64,000 nucleotides of DNA from contig LWTK01000036.1 of NCBI GenBank assembly GCA_003326205.1, positions 62,001-126,000 of the forward strand, given 5' to 3'. Shown one piece after another: positions 18,701 to 25,862 of the stretch. Made by a program: the position numbers and the translations under genes. Source of the DNA: Nostoc sp. ATCC 43529. GTDB taxonomy: Bacteria > Cyanobacteriota > Cyanobacteriia > Cyanobacteriales > Nostocaceae. The notes beneath the pieces were generated by a model. The model saw nothing but the letters and a program-made list of their open reading frames with translations, had not been told where the DNA came from and made no database searches. Position 1 is the first letter of the stretch. Each line of letters opens with the position of its first letter.

Positions 18701-21276
18701 TGAGTTTCCACGACTGCATTTTAGATGGATGGAGTACTGCTTCATTACTAACTGAATTACTACATCGTTATTGGGCTTTACTTCACAACCAGACATATCC
18801 TCTTGATTCGTCACCGACAATTACATATCGAGATTTTGTTGCACTAGAACGTTCAACATTGAAGTCAGAGGAATGCCGTAACTATTGGACGCAGAAGCTA
18901 CAAGATTGCATCACAATCCAATTACCACGTTGGGATTGTAACAGTCCTAGCAGTGCCAATCCTGAAATTGGCGTTTTGAATGTTCCTATCTCTTCTGAAT
19001 TGTCCGATAGACTCAAACAGCTGGCGAAAATAGCACAGGTTCCTGTCAAGCACGTTTTATTAGCTGCACATATCAGAGTCATGAGTTTATTAAGTGGTGA
19101 GACGGATGTATTAACGGGTTTGGAGTCTAACGGGAGATTAGAGACTGAAGACGGAGAACAAACGCTAGGTATTCATTTGAATACTGTGCCATTGCGTTTA
19201 CAACTGGATGGAGGAACTTGGATAGACTTAGTACAACAAACTTTTCAAGCAGAAAGTGAATTATTACCTTATAGACGCTATCCCTACGCAGAATTGAAAA
19301 AGCTTAATCGTGGAGAACAGCTATTTGAAACTGTTTTTAATTACACTCACTTTCATATATTTCAGAATCTTCAATCATTAATAGGTTTAGAAATTGTCGG
19401 GGCGCAAGGTTTTGGTGAAACCCATTTTGCTTTAAGAGTCGAGTTTAATCGAGAGCCATTTTCGGATAATATTCAACTTGATTTAGAATGCGACCTCACC
19501 AAGATTAATCAAGCTCAACTAGAAGCCATTGGTAGTTATTATTTTGAGACATTAACAGCCATGTCTCAACAACCAAGCGATCGCTACGAGTCTCAATGTT
19601 TGCTTCCTGTTAATGAACAGCATCAGTTATTGATAGAATGGAATCATACAAGTAGGGAATATCCCGAAAGCTTGCTGATTCATCAATGGTTTGTAAATCA
19701 GGCATTGCAGACACCAGATGCAACAGCGTTAGTATTTGGAGATCAGCAGTTAACTTATCAAGAACTCAACGAACGTTCTAATCAACTTGCTCATTACTTG
19801 CAAAGTTTAGGGGTAAGCTGTGATGTACCCGTGGGACTTTATATAGAACGTTCCCTAGAAATGATCGTAGGGATATTAGGTATTCTCAAAGCTGGCGGCG
19901 CATACGTACCGTTAGATCCTGCCTATCCGCAAGAGCATATTAATTTAATACTGCAAGATGCTGGAGTGTCATTAGTCGTTAGTCAAAAGTCATTAGTTAA
20001 TAGCTTAGGTCAGATGACAGTTATTTGCCTGGATACAGACTGGGAATTAATAACAACAAATAGCCAAGATAAGCTCATTAACTGCACAGAACCAAATCAT
20101 TTAGCCTATATTATTTATACTTCCGGGTCTACGGGTAACCCGAAAGGAGTACCAGTTACTCATAAAAATTTGGTGCATTCTACCAGTGCCAGAATTGCTT
20201 ATTACTCAGAACCCGTTCGCAGTTTTTTATTAATTCCTTCATTTGCCTTTGATAGTTCAGTGGCAGTGATTTTCTGGACTTTATGCCAAGGAGGAACTTT
20301 AATATTAATTAACGAAGGTAGACAAAGAGATATTTGGCATTTGAGAAAGGCGATCGCACAACATCAAATTTCTCATTGGTTAAGTGTTCCTTCTTTGTAC
20401 GCATTGTTGTTAGACCATATCCAACCTGCTGAATTAAATTCTCTACGTACCGTGATTGTTGCGGGAGAAACTTGTTCGCCCGCCTTAGTCAAACATCACC
20501 GTCAACTATTACCCCAAGCATCACTTTTCAATGAATACGGGCCGACCGAAGCAACCGTGTGGAGTAGTGTCTGCAATTGTCAAGACTATGAATCAAGCCA
20601 TACTATTCCCATCGGTCGCCCCATTTCTAACACCCAAATATATTTGCTAGATATCTACTTACAACCTGTACCAGTCGGAGTTATCGGAGAAATATATATT
20701 AGCGGAGAAGGTGTCGTCAGTGGATATCTAAATCATCCTGAATTAACCGCCCAAAAATTCATTCCTAATCCCTTTGAGAAGGCAGAAGGTAAGAGGTTGT
20801 ATAAGACAGGAGATTTAGGGCGTTTTCTTCCTGATGGCAATATTGAATTTATTGGTCGCCGCGATTATCAAGTCAAAATCAATGGATATCGCATTGAATT
20901 AGAAGAGATTGAAACAGTATTAAAACAACACCCAGGAGTTAAAAATGCGGTGGTTTTAGCGAGAGAAGAATTAGGAAAAAAATATTTATTAGCTTATGTT
21001 GTAACATGTGATATTGCACCCAGCACCAGCCAATTACGAAATTTATTAAAACAGAAATTGCCAGCTTACAAAATACCTAACAGTTTCATAATCTTAGATA
21101 CTTTGCCTTTGACTCCTAATGGCAAAGTTGACCGTCGGAATTTACCAGCACCTAATCAAAAACTCATGAATGAGATGAAAATAGCCCATCTTTTACAAAA
21201 GCTAGAACAAATTTCTGACGAAGAAGCACAACTTATACTTGCTCAAAAGAAAATGTTAACTTTACAACCTGAATAA
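12748..21276 (+). CDS. Hybrid FAAL-NRPS: FAAL-ACP-C-A(Thr)-PCP-C*-A(His?)
   Basis: 2842 aa. Order: fatty acyl-AMP ligase (~1-590, YTSGSTAAPKGV near 174); ACP (LGVDSL near 641); starter C (HHIVADL near 826) joining acyl to residue 1; A1 (core A3 near 1352) with specificity residues D F W N I G M V H K, the textbook threonine code; PCP (LGGDSI near 1775); C2, whose HHxxxDG motif reads HDCILDG (Asp at residue 1989 in place of the catalytic His); A2 (A3 near 2451) with residues D S A L I A E V W K, closest to the histidine code of bacitracin synthetase (7 of 10). The protein ends after A10 (NGKVDRR) with a short helical tail (LLQKLEQISDEEAQLILAQK) and has no second PCP; that domain is the next gene. 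The first gene of the cluster starts lipopeptide assembly by loading a fatty acid. Confidence 0.95.
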   Translation: MSKSFFELPVEFSTLVELLHWRASKQPQQQAYTFLVDGEVEGSYLTYGELDRQARLIATLLQSCAKRGERALLLYPPGLEFIAAFFGCLYAGVIAVPAYPPRSNRSMPRLQAIIADAQATIVLTTTNLLADIKCQFHQVPELATMQCLATDEIAREGKDRWQQADITNNTLALLQYTSGSTAAPKGVKVSHGNLLHNQKLIQLAMEHTAETVFVGWLPLFHDMGLVGNMLQPLYLGIPCILMSPVAFLQKPWRWLQAISRYKATTSGGPNFAYDLCVRKITPEQRTTLDLSSWEIAFNGAEPIRKETLEQFAATFAECGFRREAFYPCYGMAETTLILSGGSKAAPPVLQSVKSLALAQNQIVSASTKEVDVRTLVGCGRPLPDLKIVIVNPDTLIPCLPSEVGEIWVAGGSVTQGYWCRTEQTEYTFRACLKDTKEEPFLRTGDLGFLYEGELFITGRLKDLIIIRGRNHYPQDIEWTVAKSHPALQADSGAAFSVDVNGEERLVIVQEVQRSYLRNLDPEELLRAIRQAVVEEHQVQVYAVLLLKPSSIPKTSSGKIQRHACRAGFLAGTLETIASCILEDIHEIDSKVGLSREDILALQPLQRQSKLESYLQQQVARVMKVSLKQVNPRQPLGSLGVDSLIAIELQHTFETDLGVVLPMACFLGNASLEQLAIKIIAQLESNSVNEVLSLNAVTEYQLSHGQQALYFLQQLAPENTAYNIARAVLIRGDLNIEALHRAFQILADRHPVLRTTFITKQGQTVQRVHQQLQVYWQQEDASEWDELSLSDRLIQLAHSPFDLQQGPLIRVGLFIRSPQEHILLLVVHHIVADLWSLTVLVDELGRLYEAEKNSIPLTLPPLTKQYADYVNAEAQMLASPEGEKLWAYWQKQLAGELPVLNLHTDRPRPFMQSYRGATYTCKFSAELTQKLKDFSRDRQVTLYMTLLAAFQSLLYRYTGQEDILVGSPTSGRNRAAWGGVVGYLVNPVVLRANFADNPSFETFLQQVQQTVLDAFAHQDYPFSLIVEQLVPVRDLGRSPLFQVMFVLQKAQIAQQAGLAALALGESGIGMNLGDLQLETWRLEQQIAQFELTLMMAENDGVLTASWQYNSDLFDSDTITRIAGHFQTLLESAIANPLQPIANLPLLTDSEQHQILSEFSQPQSKIRLEKFAQRGGTPLRVHHFAYAGKPVHRKWFTARNFSQNPKSKIERCLHELFTTQVEQTPDAVAITFADEHLTYQQLNARANQLAHYLQSLGVKPEVKVGLCVERSLEMIVGILGILKAGGAYVPLDPNYPQERLVFILEDANITIVVTQKQLIEKLPTFTGSIVCLDRVKQEREHNPISEVTADNLAYIIYTSGSTGQPKGVLVNHFHVVRLFSSTDEWFKFSNNDVWTQFHSYAFDFSVWEMWGALLYGGRLVIVPYWISRSPEAFYNLLCQEQVTVLNQTPSAFRQLMRLEQQASKLALRLVIFGGEALEIKTLKPWFDRHGDSPQLVNMYGITETTVHVTYHPLTKADIERTNSIIGRPIPDLQVYILDKHRQLVPVGVPGEMYVGGAGVTRGYLNRPELTAARFRHCTFGNYSTRLYQTGDLGRYLPNGELEYLGRIDEQVKVRGFRIELGEIEAVLRQHPAIEEAVVLMRETEFVGDIQPDAAVTELRQFIKQNKSENFSDRQLIAYCVSAQQPTPTITELRRWLKNQLPEYMIPAAFVMLDSLPLTPNGKVDKRVLPNCDRIRPDLDTAYIAPTTSAQKALAQIWTQVLRIERVGIYDNFFELGGDSIRSIQVLAKSQERGLNFSLQQLFQHQTIYELVQEVNITEPSSLLTQKTEKFSLITASDGLRPAVGDRQKLPLDIEDAYPLARIQAGVIFHSQYSPDSPMYHDIFFYQLRVRFDVECLQQAIQQLVNRHPILRTSFDLINFSEPLQLVHERVSVPLQVEDLRFLSPTQQKQAIDTWIETEKQRNFDWTCPPMIRFFIHRLTDESFYLVLSFHDCILDGWSTASLLTELLHRYWALLHNQTYPLDSSPTITYRDFVALERSTLKSEECRNYWTQKLQDCITIQLPRWDCNSPSSANPEIGVLNVPISSELSDRLKQLAKIAQVPVKHVLLAAHIRVMSLLSGETDVLTGLESNGRLETEDGEQTLGIHLNTVPLRLQLDGGTWIDLVQQTFQAESELLPYRRYPYAELKKLNRGEQLFETVFNYTHFHIFQNLQSLIGLEIVGAQGFGETHFALRVEFNREPFSDNIQLDLECDLTKINQAQLEAIGSYYFETLTAMSQQPSDRYESQCLLPVNEQHQLLIEWNHTSREYPESLLIHQWFVNQALQTPDATALVFGDQQLTYQELNERSNQLAHYLQSLGVSCDVPVGLYIERSLEMIVGILGILKAGGAYVPLDPAYPQEHINLILQDAGVSLVVSQKSLVNSLGQMTVICLDTDWELITTNSQDKLINCTEPNHLAYIIYTSGSTGNPKGVPVTHKNLVHSTSARIAYYSEPVRSFLLIPSFAFDSSVAVIFWTLCQGGTLILINEGRQRDIWHLRKAIAQHQISHWLSVPSLYALLLDHIQPAELNSLRTVIVAGETCSPALVKHHRQLLPQASLFNEYGPTEATVWSSVCNCQDYESSHTIPIGRPISNTQIYLLDIYLQPVPVGVIGEIYISGEGVVSGYLNHPELTAQKFIPNPFEKAEGKRLYKTGDLGRFLPDGNIEFIGRRDYQVKINGYRIELEEIETVLKQHPGVKNAVVLAREELGKKYLLAYVVTCDIAPSTSQLRNLLKQKLPAYKIPNSFIILDTLPLTPNGKVDRRNLPAPNQKLMNEMKIAHLLQKLEQISDEEAQLILAQKKMLTLQPE
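16229..16361 (+). repeat. In-frame interspersed repeat inside the NRPS C-A linker
   Basis: About 120 bp of GC-rich palindromic sequence (GGGGGGAACCCCCCTTCGGG, then GCCGGGAAACCCG) lie between two copies of the direct repeat AATCCAAAATC (16229-16239 and 16351-16361). It is translated in frame as an atypical linker (QRGGTPLRVHHFAYAGKP...) between the first C domain and the Thr A domain. The base composition is unlike the flanking coding sequence. Confidence 0.65.
18246..18280 (+). repeat. Short in-frame palindromic repeat in the NRPS PCP-C linker
   Basis: The sequence AAGCGATGGGCTACGCC followed by CCGCCGTAGGCGATCGCC is an imperfect palindrome (GCGATGGGCTACG / CGTAGGCGATCGC). It is read in frame as SDGLRPAVGDRQ between PCP1 and C2. 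It resembles the GC-rich repeats elsewhere in the window and includes a HIP1 site. Confidence 0.5.
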
Positions 21277-21292
21277 ACTAGAGAAACAGAAA

Positions 21293-21736
21293 ATGAGTGA
21301 TTTTTTGGAACGCCTTGAACAACTTTCACCAGAAAAACGTGAACTATTAAATCTCTTCCTCCAAGAAGAAAATCCACAGATAGAAGAGAACTATGTAGAA
21401 CCGGCAACACCATTTGAAAAAGCACTAGCAAGTATATGGAGTCAAGTTCTTGGTATTGAAAGGGTGGGTATTTATGATAACTTCTTCGAGTTGCAAGGAG
21501 ATTCTATTCAAAGCATTCAAATTATTGCCAAAGCAAATCAATTAGGTTGGCCACTGACGACTAATCAACTGTTTGATTATCCAACTATTGCTGAATTAGC
21601 AAAAATCGCAGAAACAACTTTGCTTGCTTCTACGAACAGCGAAGAAGAAAAATCCCAAAATATGACTAGCTTTACACCTTTAAATTTTCCAGAATCCGAA
21701 TTAAGCCAAACAGAAATAAACGAGCTTTTCAACTAA
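21293..21736 (+). CDS. Free-standing peptidyl carrier protein (PCP)
   Basis: 147 aa. The phosphopantetheine site is LQGDSIQSI with Ser71, in the normal PCP context (VGIYDNFFELQGDSIQS). Here LQGDS replaces the usual LGGDS/LGGHS. It starts 16 bp after the FAAL-NRPS gene, whose last A domain lacks a carrier, so this protein is most simply the split-off carrier of that module, loaded in trans with the A2 residue (predicted His). The N-terminus (MSDFLERLEQLSPEKRELL) and the acidic C-terminal tail (SELSQTEINELFN) look like docking helices for its neighbours. Confidence 0.9.
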   Translation: MSDFLERLEQLSPEKRELLNLFLQEENPQIEENYVEPATPFEKALASIWSQVLGIERVGIYDNFFELQGDSIQSIQIIAKANQLGWPLTTNQLFDYPTIAELAKIAETTLLASTNSEEEKSQNMTSFTPLNFPESELSQTEINELFN

Positions 21737-21737
21737 C

Positions 21738-23165
21738 ATGAAACTTGAAGAAATTGAAGATATTTATACACTTTCACCAACTCAACAAGGGATGCTATTT
21801 CACATCCTGGCGGAACCGAACTTAGGAATGTATTTGGAGCAAATTTTATGTACATTACAAGGAAAAATAAATTTCTCTGCTTTTAATAAAGCTTGGCAGC
21901 AAATTGTAGAACTCCATCCCAGTTTAAGAACAGGTTTTATTTCCAAGAATTTAGATAAACCAGTTCAAGTAGTATATCGGCGTGTGAAATTGGTAATAGA
22001 GCAGTATGATTGGCAGAAATTCTCGAATTATAAGCAGAAAGAACAATTAAATACTTTTCTAAAACTAGACCGCCAGCGTGGTTTTCAGCTTTCTGAACCA
22101 CCTTTGATGCGACTAACTTTGATTCGTGTTGATGAGGACGTTTATCAGCTGATTTGGACTACTTACCATCTGATATTAGATGGCTGGTGTACTGATATTT
22201 TACTGAAAGAATTTTTTACTCTTTACGAAGCATTTTGCCAAGGTGATAGTCTGCAATTACAACCATGTCGTCCCTATCGGGATTACATAGCTTGGTTGAA
22301 AAAGCAGGATTTATCAGCAGCAAAAGCCTTTTGGCAACAAAGTCTTATGGGATTCAAAAAGCCAACTTCTTTGGCAATTAACCGCAGTTTTAACTATGGT
22401 GAAAAAGACAACTATGCTCAACAAAAGATTCAACTATCTGCAACTGTTACAGCAGAACTCAAAACCTTTGCGAAACACCACCATCTAACTTTAAATACTC
22501 TCTTTATTGGTGCTTGGGCTTTGTTACTCAGCCACTATAGCAAGGAAAAAGATGTGGTATTTGGTACTGTTGTATCTGGTCGTCCTGTAACTTTACCAGG
22601 AGTTGAATCAATAATAGGTCTTTTCGTCAATACTTTACCAACACGAGTAAAAATATCTCCTCAAAATTCTCTCGTACCTTGGTTAAAAACACTCCAGTCT
22701 CAATATAACCAACTACGCCAGTATGAACATACTCCTTTGATAAACATTCAAAGTTGGAGTGAAGTTTCTGGGGGGGTACCATTATTTGAAAGTTTGTTAG
22801 CGTGTCAGAACTCTTTAGTAGATATTTCTCGCCTATCTACAACTAATTTAAAAATTAATAACGTTTCTTTCTTTTCACGCTCTAATTATCCCCTCACACT
22901 TATCTTACTACTTGGTTCAAGCTTAGGTCTAGTGGCTCACTATGATTCATCTTTTTACAAATTTATAAACATTACTAGAATTCTAAATCACTTGCAAATA
23001 TTATTTAATAGTTTCATGAAAGAACCTAATATACAACTGGAAAATTTAGTTAACTTAATTCAGGAATATGAAAAAAAAGAAAAAACTGATGATTTAGAAA
23101 GAATGCGAAATTTAGCTGCTAATAAATTAAAAAATATTCAACCAAAAACCATTATACTTTCATAA
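21738..23165 (+). CDS. Free-standing NRPS condensation domain
   Basis: 475 aa consisting of one C-superfamily domain. The N-terminal motif YTLSPTQQGMLFH is present. The active-site motif is YHLILDG (residues 143-149), retaining the second, catalytic His and the Asp-Gly. Later motifs include FGTVVSGRP and GLFVNTLPTR. The length and the DG motif argue against an epimerase. It starts one base after the PCP gene. The next NRPS begins with a degenerate C domain, so this enzyme probably makes the bond between the PCP-bound residue and the following Ser. Confidence 0.88.
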   Translation: MKLEEIEDIYTLSPTQQGMLFHILAEPNLGMYLEQILCTLQGKINFSAFNKAWQQIVELHPSLRTGFISKNLDKPVQVVYRRVKLVIEQYDWQKFSNYKQKEQLNTFLKLDRQRGFQLSEPPLMRLTLIRVDEDVYQLIWTTYHLILDGWCTDILLKEFFTLYEAFCQGDSLQLQPCRPYRDYIAWLKKQDLSAAKAFWQQSLMGFKKPTSLAINRSFNYGEKDNYAQQKIQLSATVTAELKTFAKHHHLTLNTLFIGAWALLLSHYSKEKDVVFGTVVSGRPVTLPGVESIIGLFVNTLPTRVKISPQNSLVPWLKTLQSQYNQLRQYEHTPLINIQSWSEVSGGVPLFESLLACQNSLVDISRLSTTNLKINNVSFFSRSNYPLTLILLLGSSLGLVAHYDSSFYKFINITRILNHLQILFNSFMKEPNIQLENLVNLIQEYEKKEKTDDLERMRNLAANKLKNIQPKTIILS

Positions 23166-23169
23166 AATT

Positions 23170-23898
23170 ATGTCTTTTACAATTACTCATCCCGACTACA
23201 ATCTTATTGCTTCAGTTAATAATCAATATTATAGTCAAGATTATCTTGACTATAATTTGCCATTTATTAACGAATTATTTTTATCAAAGCTGCCTGTTAG
23301 TTCAAATATTCTCGATGTTTGTTGTGGCGTTGGACGTTTAGCACAGATGTTGTTAAACAAAGGATTTAAAGTCACAGGAATTGATAGCTCAGAAGCAATG
23401 CTGCATTATGCTCGTGAAAATGCAAGCAATGGTGAATTTATTTTCAGTGATGCGCGTTATTTTGATTTGCCACCAGTTTTTGACGCAGCAATTTCTACAG
23501 GCGCTTTCAATCATTTTATGTGTTATGAAGAATTGAAAAGTGCTTTTGAGAGTGTTTACAAAGCATTACGCTGTAATGGTTTATTTGTCTTTAATATTTT
23601 GTTAGAACAAGGGTTTCAAGCTGGCTGGAATGACATTGTTTTAAGTGATGCTAAAAATGATTGTGCCTGGATTGTAAAACATATTTATAATCCAGAAGAA
23701 AAGATAGGTCAAATCAAAATTACTGGTTTTAGATTTATTGAAGAAAGTTGGCGACGTTTTGAAGATATTATGTTAGTTAAAAGTTATGCCGCAGATGAAG
23801 TTATATCTGCTTTAGAAAATGTAGGTTTTAAGCAAGTTCGTGTTTATTATAGTGAACCAGATAAACCACGCGAAACCTATTTTGTTGCCTACAAGTAA
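23170..23898 (+). CDS. Class I SAM-dependent methyltransferase
   Basis: 242 aa. Motif I is LDVCCGVGRLAQ near residue 47, with an acidic motif II TGIDSSEAML and the post-motif FDAAISTGAFNHF, as in class I methyltransferases (Methyltransf_11/25 type). The gene begins 4 bp after the free C-domain gene and belongs to the same transcript. It is a likely tailoring enzyme acting on a carrier-bound residue or on the finished peptide. The atom methylated (N on His, O on Ser or Thr, or another) cannot be read from sequence. Confidence 0.88.
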   Translation: MSFTITHPDYNLIASVNNQYYSQDYLDYNLPFINELFLSKLPVSSNILDVCCGVGRLAQMLLNKGFKVTGIDSSEAMLHYARENASNGEFIFSDARYFDLPPVFDAAISTGAFNHFMCYEELKSAFESVYKALRCNGLFVFNILLEQGFQAGWNDIVLSDAKNDCAWIVKHIYNPEEKIGQIKITGFRFIEESWRRFEDIMLVKSYAADEVISALENVGFKQVRVYYSEPDKPRETYFVAYK

Positions 23899-23962
23899 AT
23901 AATATCGCAACGTACAAATCAAATGTTGTCCACTAATAGTTCCCATAGGAAGTTTTATATAG

Positions 23963-25798
23963 ATGTGTGGTATTGTAGGCATTTTTTCCAGACAAGAACC
24001 AATTATAGTAGAGGCCTTAACTAAGGGGACACAACAGTTGAGCGATCGCGGCCCCGATCGCCAATCACATTGGGTTGCTTCCCACCAAAAAGTTGGATTA
24101 GGGCATACTCGACTTAGTATTATCGATTTAGCAACAGGCAATCAACCAATAAGCAATGAAGATGAACAGTTACACGTTGTTGTCAATGGGGAGTTTTATG
24201 ATTATGAAAAGATTCAGTATCAATTAAAAAACTTAGGTCATCGACTGAGAACCCGTTCTGACAGCGAAATTGTACTTCATCTATATGAAGAATTTGGCAC
24301 TGAATGTCTGCAATATCTCCGGGGTGAATTTGCATTTATCTTGTGGGATGAGGCGAGACAGGTTTTATTTGCGGCGCGCGATCGCTTTGGAATTAAACCA
24401 CTTTTTTACGCTACAGTTGGTAACACACTTTATCTAGCATCAACAGCCAAAGCTTTATTTGCTGCTGGAGTTCCCGCCAGTTGGGATTATGAATCATATT
24501 TTCAGCAGTTATTCATTTATGTCAACCAAGACAGCACCTTGTTTGCAGGTGTCAAGCAAATTCCAGCTGGACACTATTTGTTAGCAACGCCCAATCAAAC
24601 TTATATTACTCGCTACTGGGATCTGGATTATCCAACAGCTAATCAACACACACCACAACGTCAAGATAATGAATATATTGAACTATTCCGCCACAAATTA
24701 GAGGAAGCTGTGCAAATTCGACTGCGGGCTGATGTACCTGTAGGTAGCTTCTTGAGTGGCGGTATTGATTCATCAGCTGTTTTGGGAATAGCAGCAAAAT
24801 CTAGTTGCGATCCAATTCGCGCTTTTACTGTCTCTTTCGATCGCCCAGCCTATGATGAAGAACCTATCGCCCGTGAAACAGCAAAATACGTGGGTGCTGA
24901 TTTTCAAGTAATTCGGCTTAATCAATCTGATTTTGCTGAACATATTGCTGATGCAATTTGCCACGCTGAAACTTTGGGTGTAAATTCACATGGTGTGGCG
25001 AGATATATACAAAGCCGTGTTGTCCGACAATCGGGTTATAAAGTTATTTTATCTGGGGAAGGTTCGGATGAAATTTTGGCAGGGTATAGTCACGCACGCC
25101 AAGATTTACTTTTCAATCATTCTATTCAAAAAACACCAACCGCTTTAGCAAGTGTAGAGCAGAAATTAGGATTTATCCCTTCATGGTTAAAAGAAATAGC
25201 AGTTAAACGTTCTGTTTTTAACTTGCTTCTCAATCCTGATTATGCCTCTGATTATTCTGACTTAGATGTTTATGGCAAGTTTTTAAACCAATTTGATATC
25301 AAAGGACAAATTTTAGCAAGAGAACCAGTTATTCAATCTTTATATTTGTGGTCTAAGTCCATTTTACCTAACTATATTTTGTTTGCTGAACGTTTAGAAA
25401 TGGCTAATGCGATCGAGGTACGTTTACCCTTTTTAGATCATCATCTTTTTGAATTAGTACGTGAAATGCCAGTTTCTTTATTAGTTCGGGGGATGAAAGA
25501 AAAATATGTGCTACGAGAAGCGGCTAGACCTTTTTTGACTGATACAGTCTACACTCGTCCAAAACAACCTTTTACTGCTCCACCTGTAACTATCACAACT
25601 AATAATTCTCTTTATATTTTAATTCAAGATGTGTTGCGGAGTTCAGTTATGGCATCTGTACCATTTTTTAACCAATCAGCGATCGCTACACTATTAGATC
25701 AACTTGCAACTATGAAAGAAAGCCAGCGTATTAATTTAGAGCCAGCTTTATTGATGCTACTGGGTACTTGCTTTTTACAAAGTCGTTTTAATCTTTAG
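23963..25798 (+). CDS. asnB: Asparagine synthase (glutamine-hydrolysing), AsnB-type amidotransferase
   Basis: 611 aa, full length. The N-terminal class II glutaminase begins with the nucleophile Cys2 (MCGIVGIF). The synthetase half has the PP-loop SGGIDSS near residue 265 and LSGEGSDEILAGY downstream. The reaction is ATP-dependent transfer of glutamine nitrogen to a carboxylate. It sits within the biosynthetic operon with 64 bp gaps on both sides. No A-domain code in this cluster reads as Asn, so a dedicated tailoring amidation, for example of a carboxyl group of the product, is more likely than simple asparagine supply. That is inference. Confidence 0.93.
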   Translation: MCGIVGIFSRQEPIIVEALTKGTQQLSDRGPDRQSHWVASHQKVGLGHTRLSIIDLATGNQPISNEDEQLHVVVNGEFYDYEKIQYQLKNLGHRLRTRSDSEIVLHLYEEFGTECLQYLRGEFAFILWDEARQVLFAARDRFGIKPLFYATVGNTLYLASTAKALFAAGVPASWDYESYFQQLFIYVNQDSTLFAGVKQIPAGHYLLATPNQTYITRYWDLDYPTANQHTPQRQDNEYIELFRHKLEEAVQIRLRADVPVGSFLSGGIDSSAVLGIAAKSSCDPIRAFTVSFDRPAYDEEPIARETAKYVGADFQVIRLNQSDFAEHIADAICHAETLGVNSHGVARYIQSRVVRQSGYKVILSGEGSDEILAGYSHARQDLLFNHSIQKTPTALASVEQKLGFIPSWLKEIAVKRSVFNLLLNPDYASDYSDLDVYGKFLNQFDIKGQILAREPVIQSLYLWSKSILPNYILFAERLEMANAIEVRLPFLDHHLFELVREMPVSLLVRGMKEKYVLREAARPFLTDTVYTRPKQPFTAPPVTITTNNSLYILIQDVLRSSVMASVPFFNQSAIATLLDQLATMKESQRINLEPALLMLLGTCFLQSRFNL

Positions 25799-25821
25799 TT
25801 GCAAAATATATAAAATTTTAA

Positions 25822-25862
25822 ACGCAAAGGTGCGCTAAGTAAGCGCAGAGGAACACAGAGGT
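25822..25862 (+). repeat. ACGCAAAG-type interspersed repeat immediately before an NRPS start
   Basis: The sequence AAACGCAAAGGTGCGC...AAGCGCAGAGGAACACAGAGGT precedes the ATG at 25863. It is of the 'ACGCAAAG/GCGCAGAG' kind that is dispersed in heterocyst-forming cyanobacteria. Its AGAGG segments fall at Shine-Dalgarno distance, so the repeat seems to supply the ribosome-binding site. Confidence 0.55.

Noticed and set aside
21738..23165. Free C domain as an epimerase
   Set aside because: It keeps the DG of the condensation motif (YHLILDG) and lacks E-domain signatures, so it is called a condensation domain.
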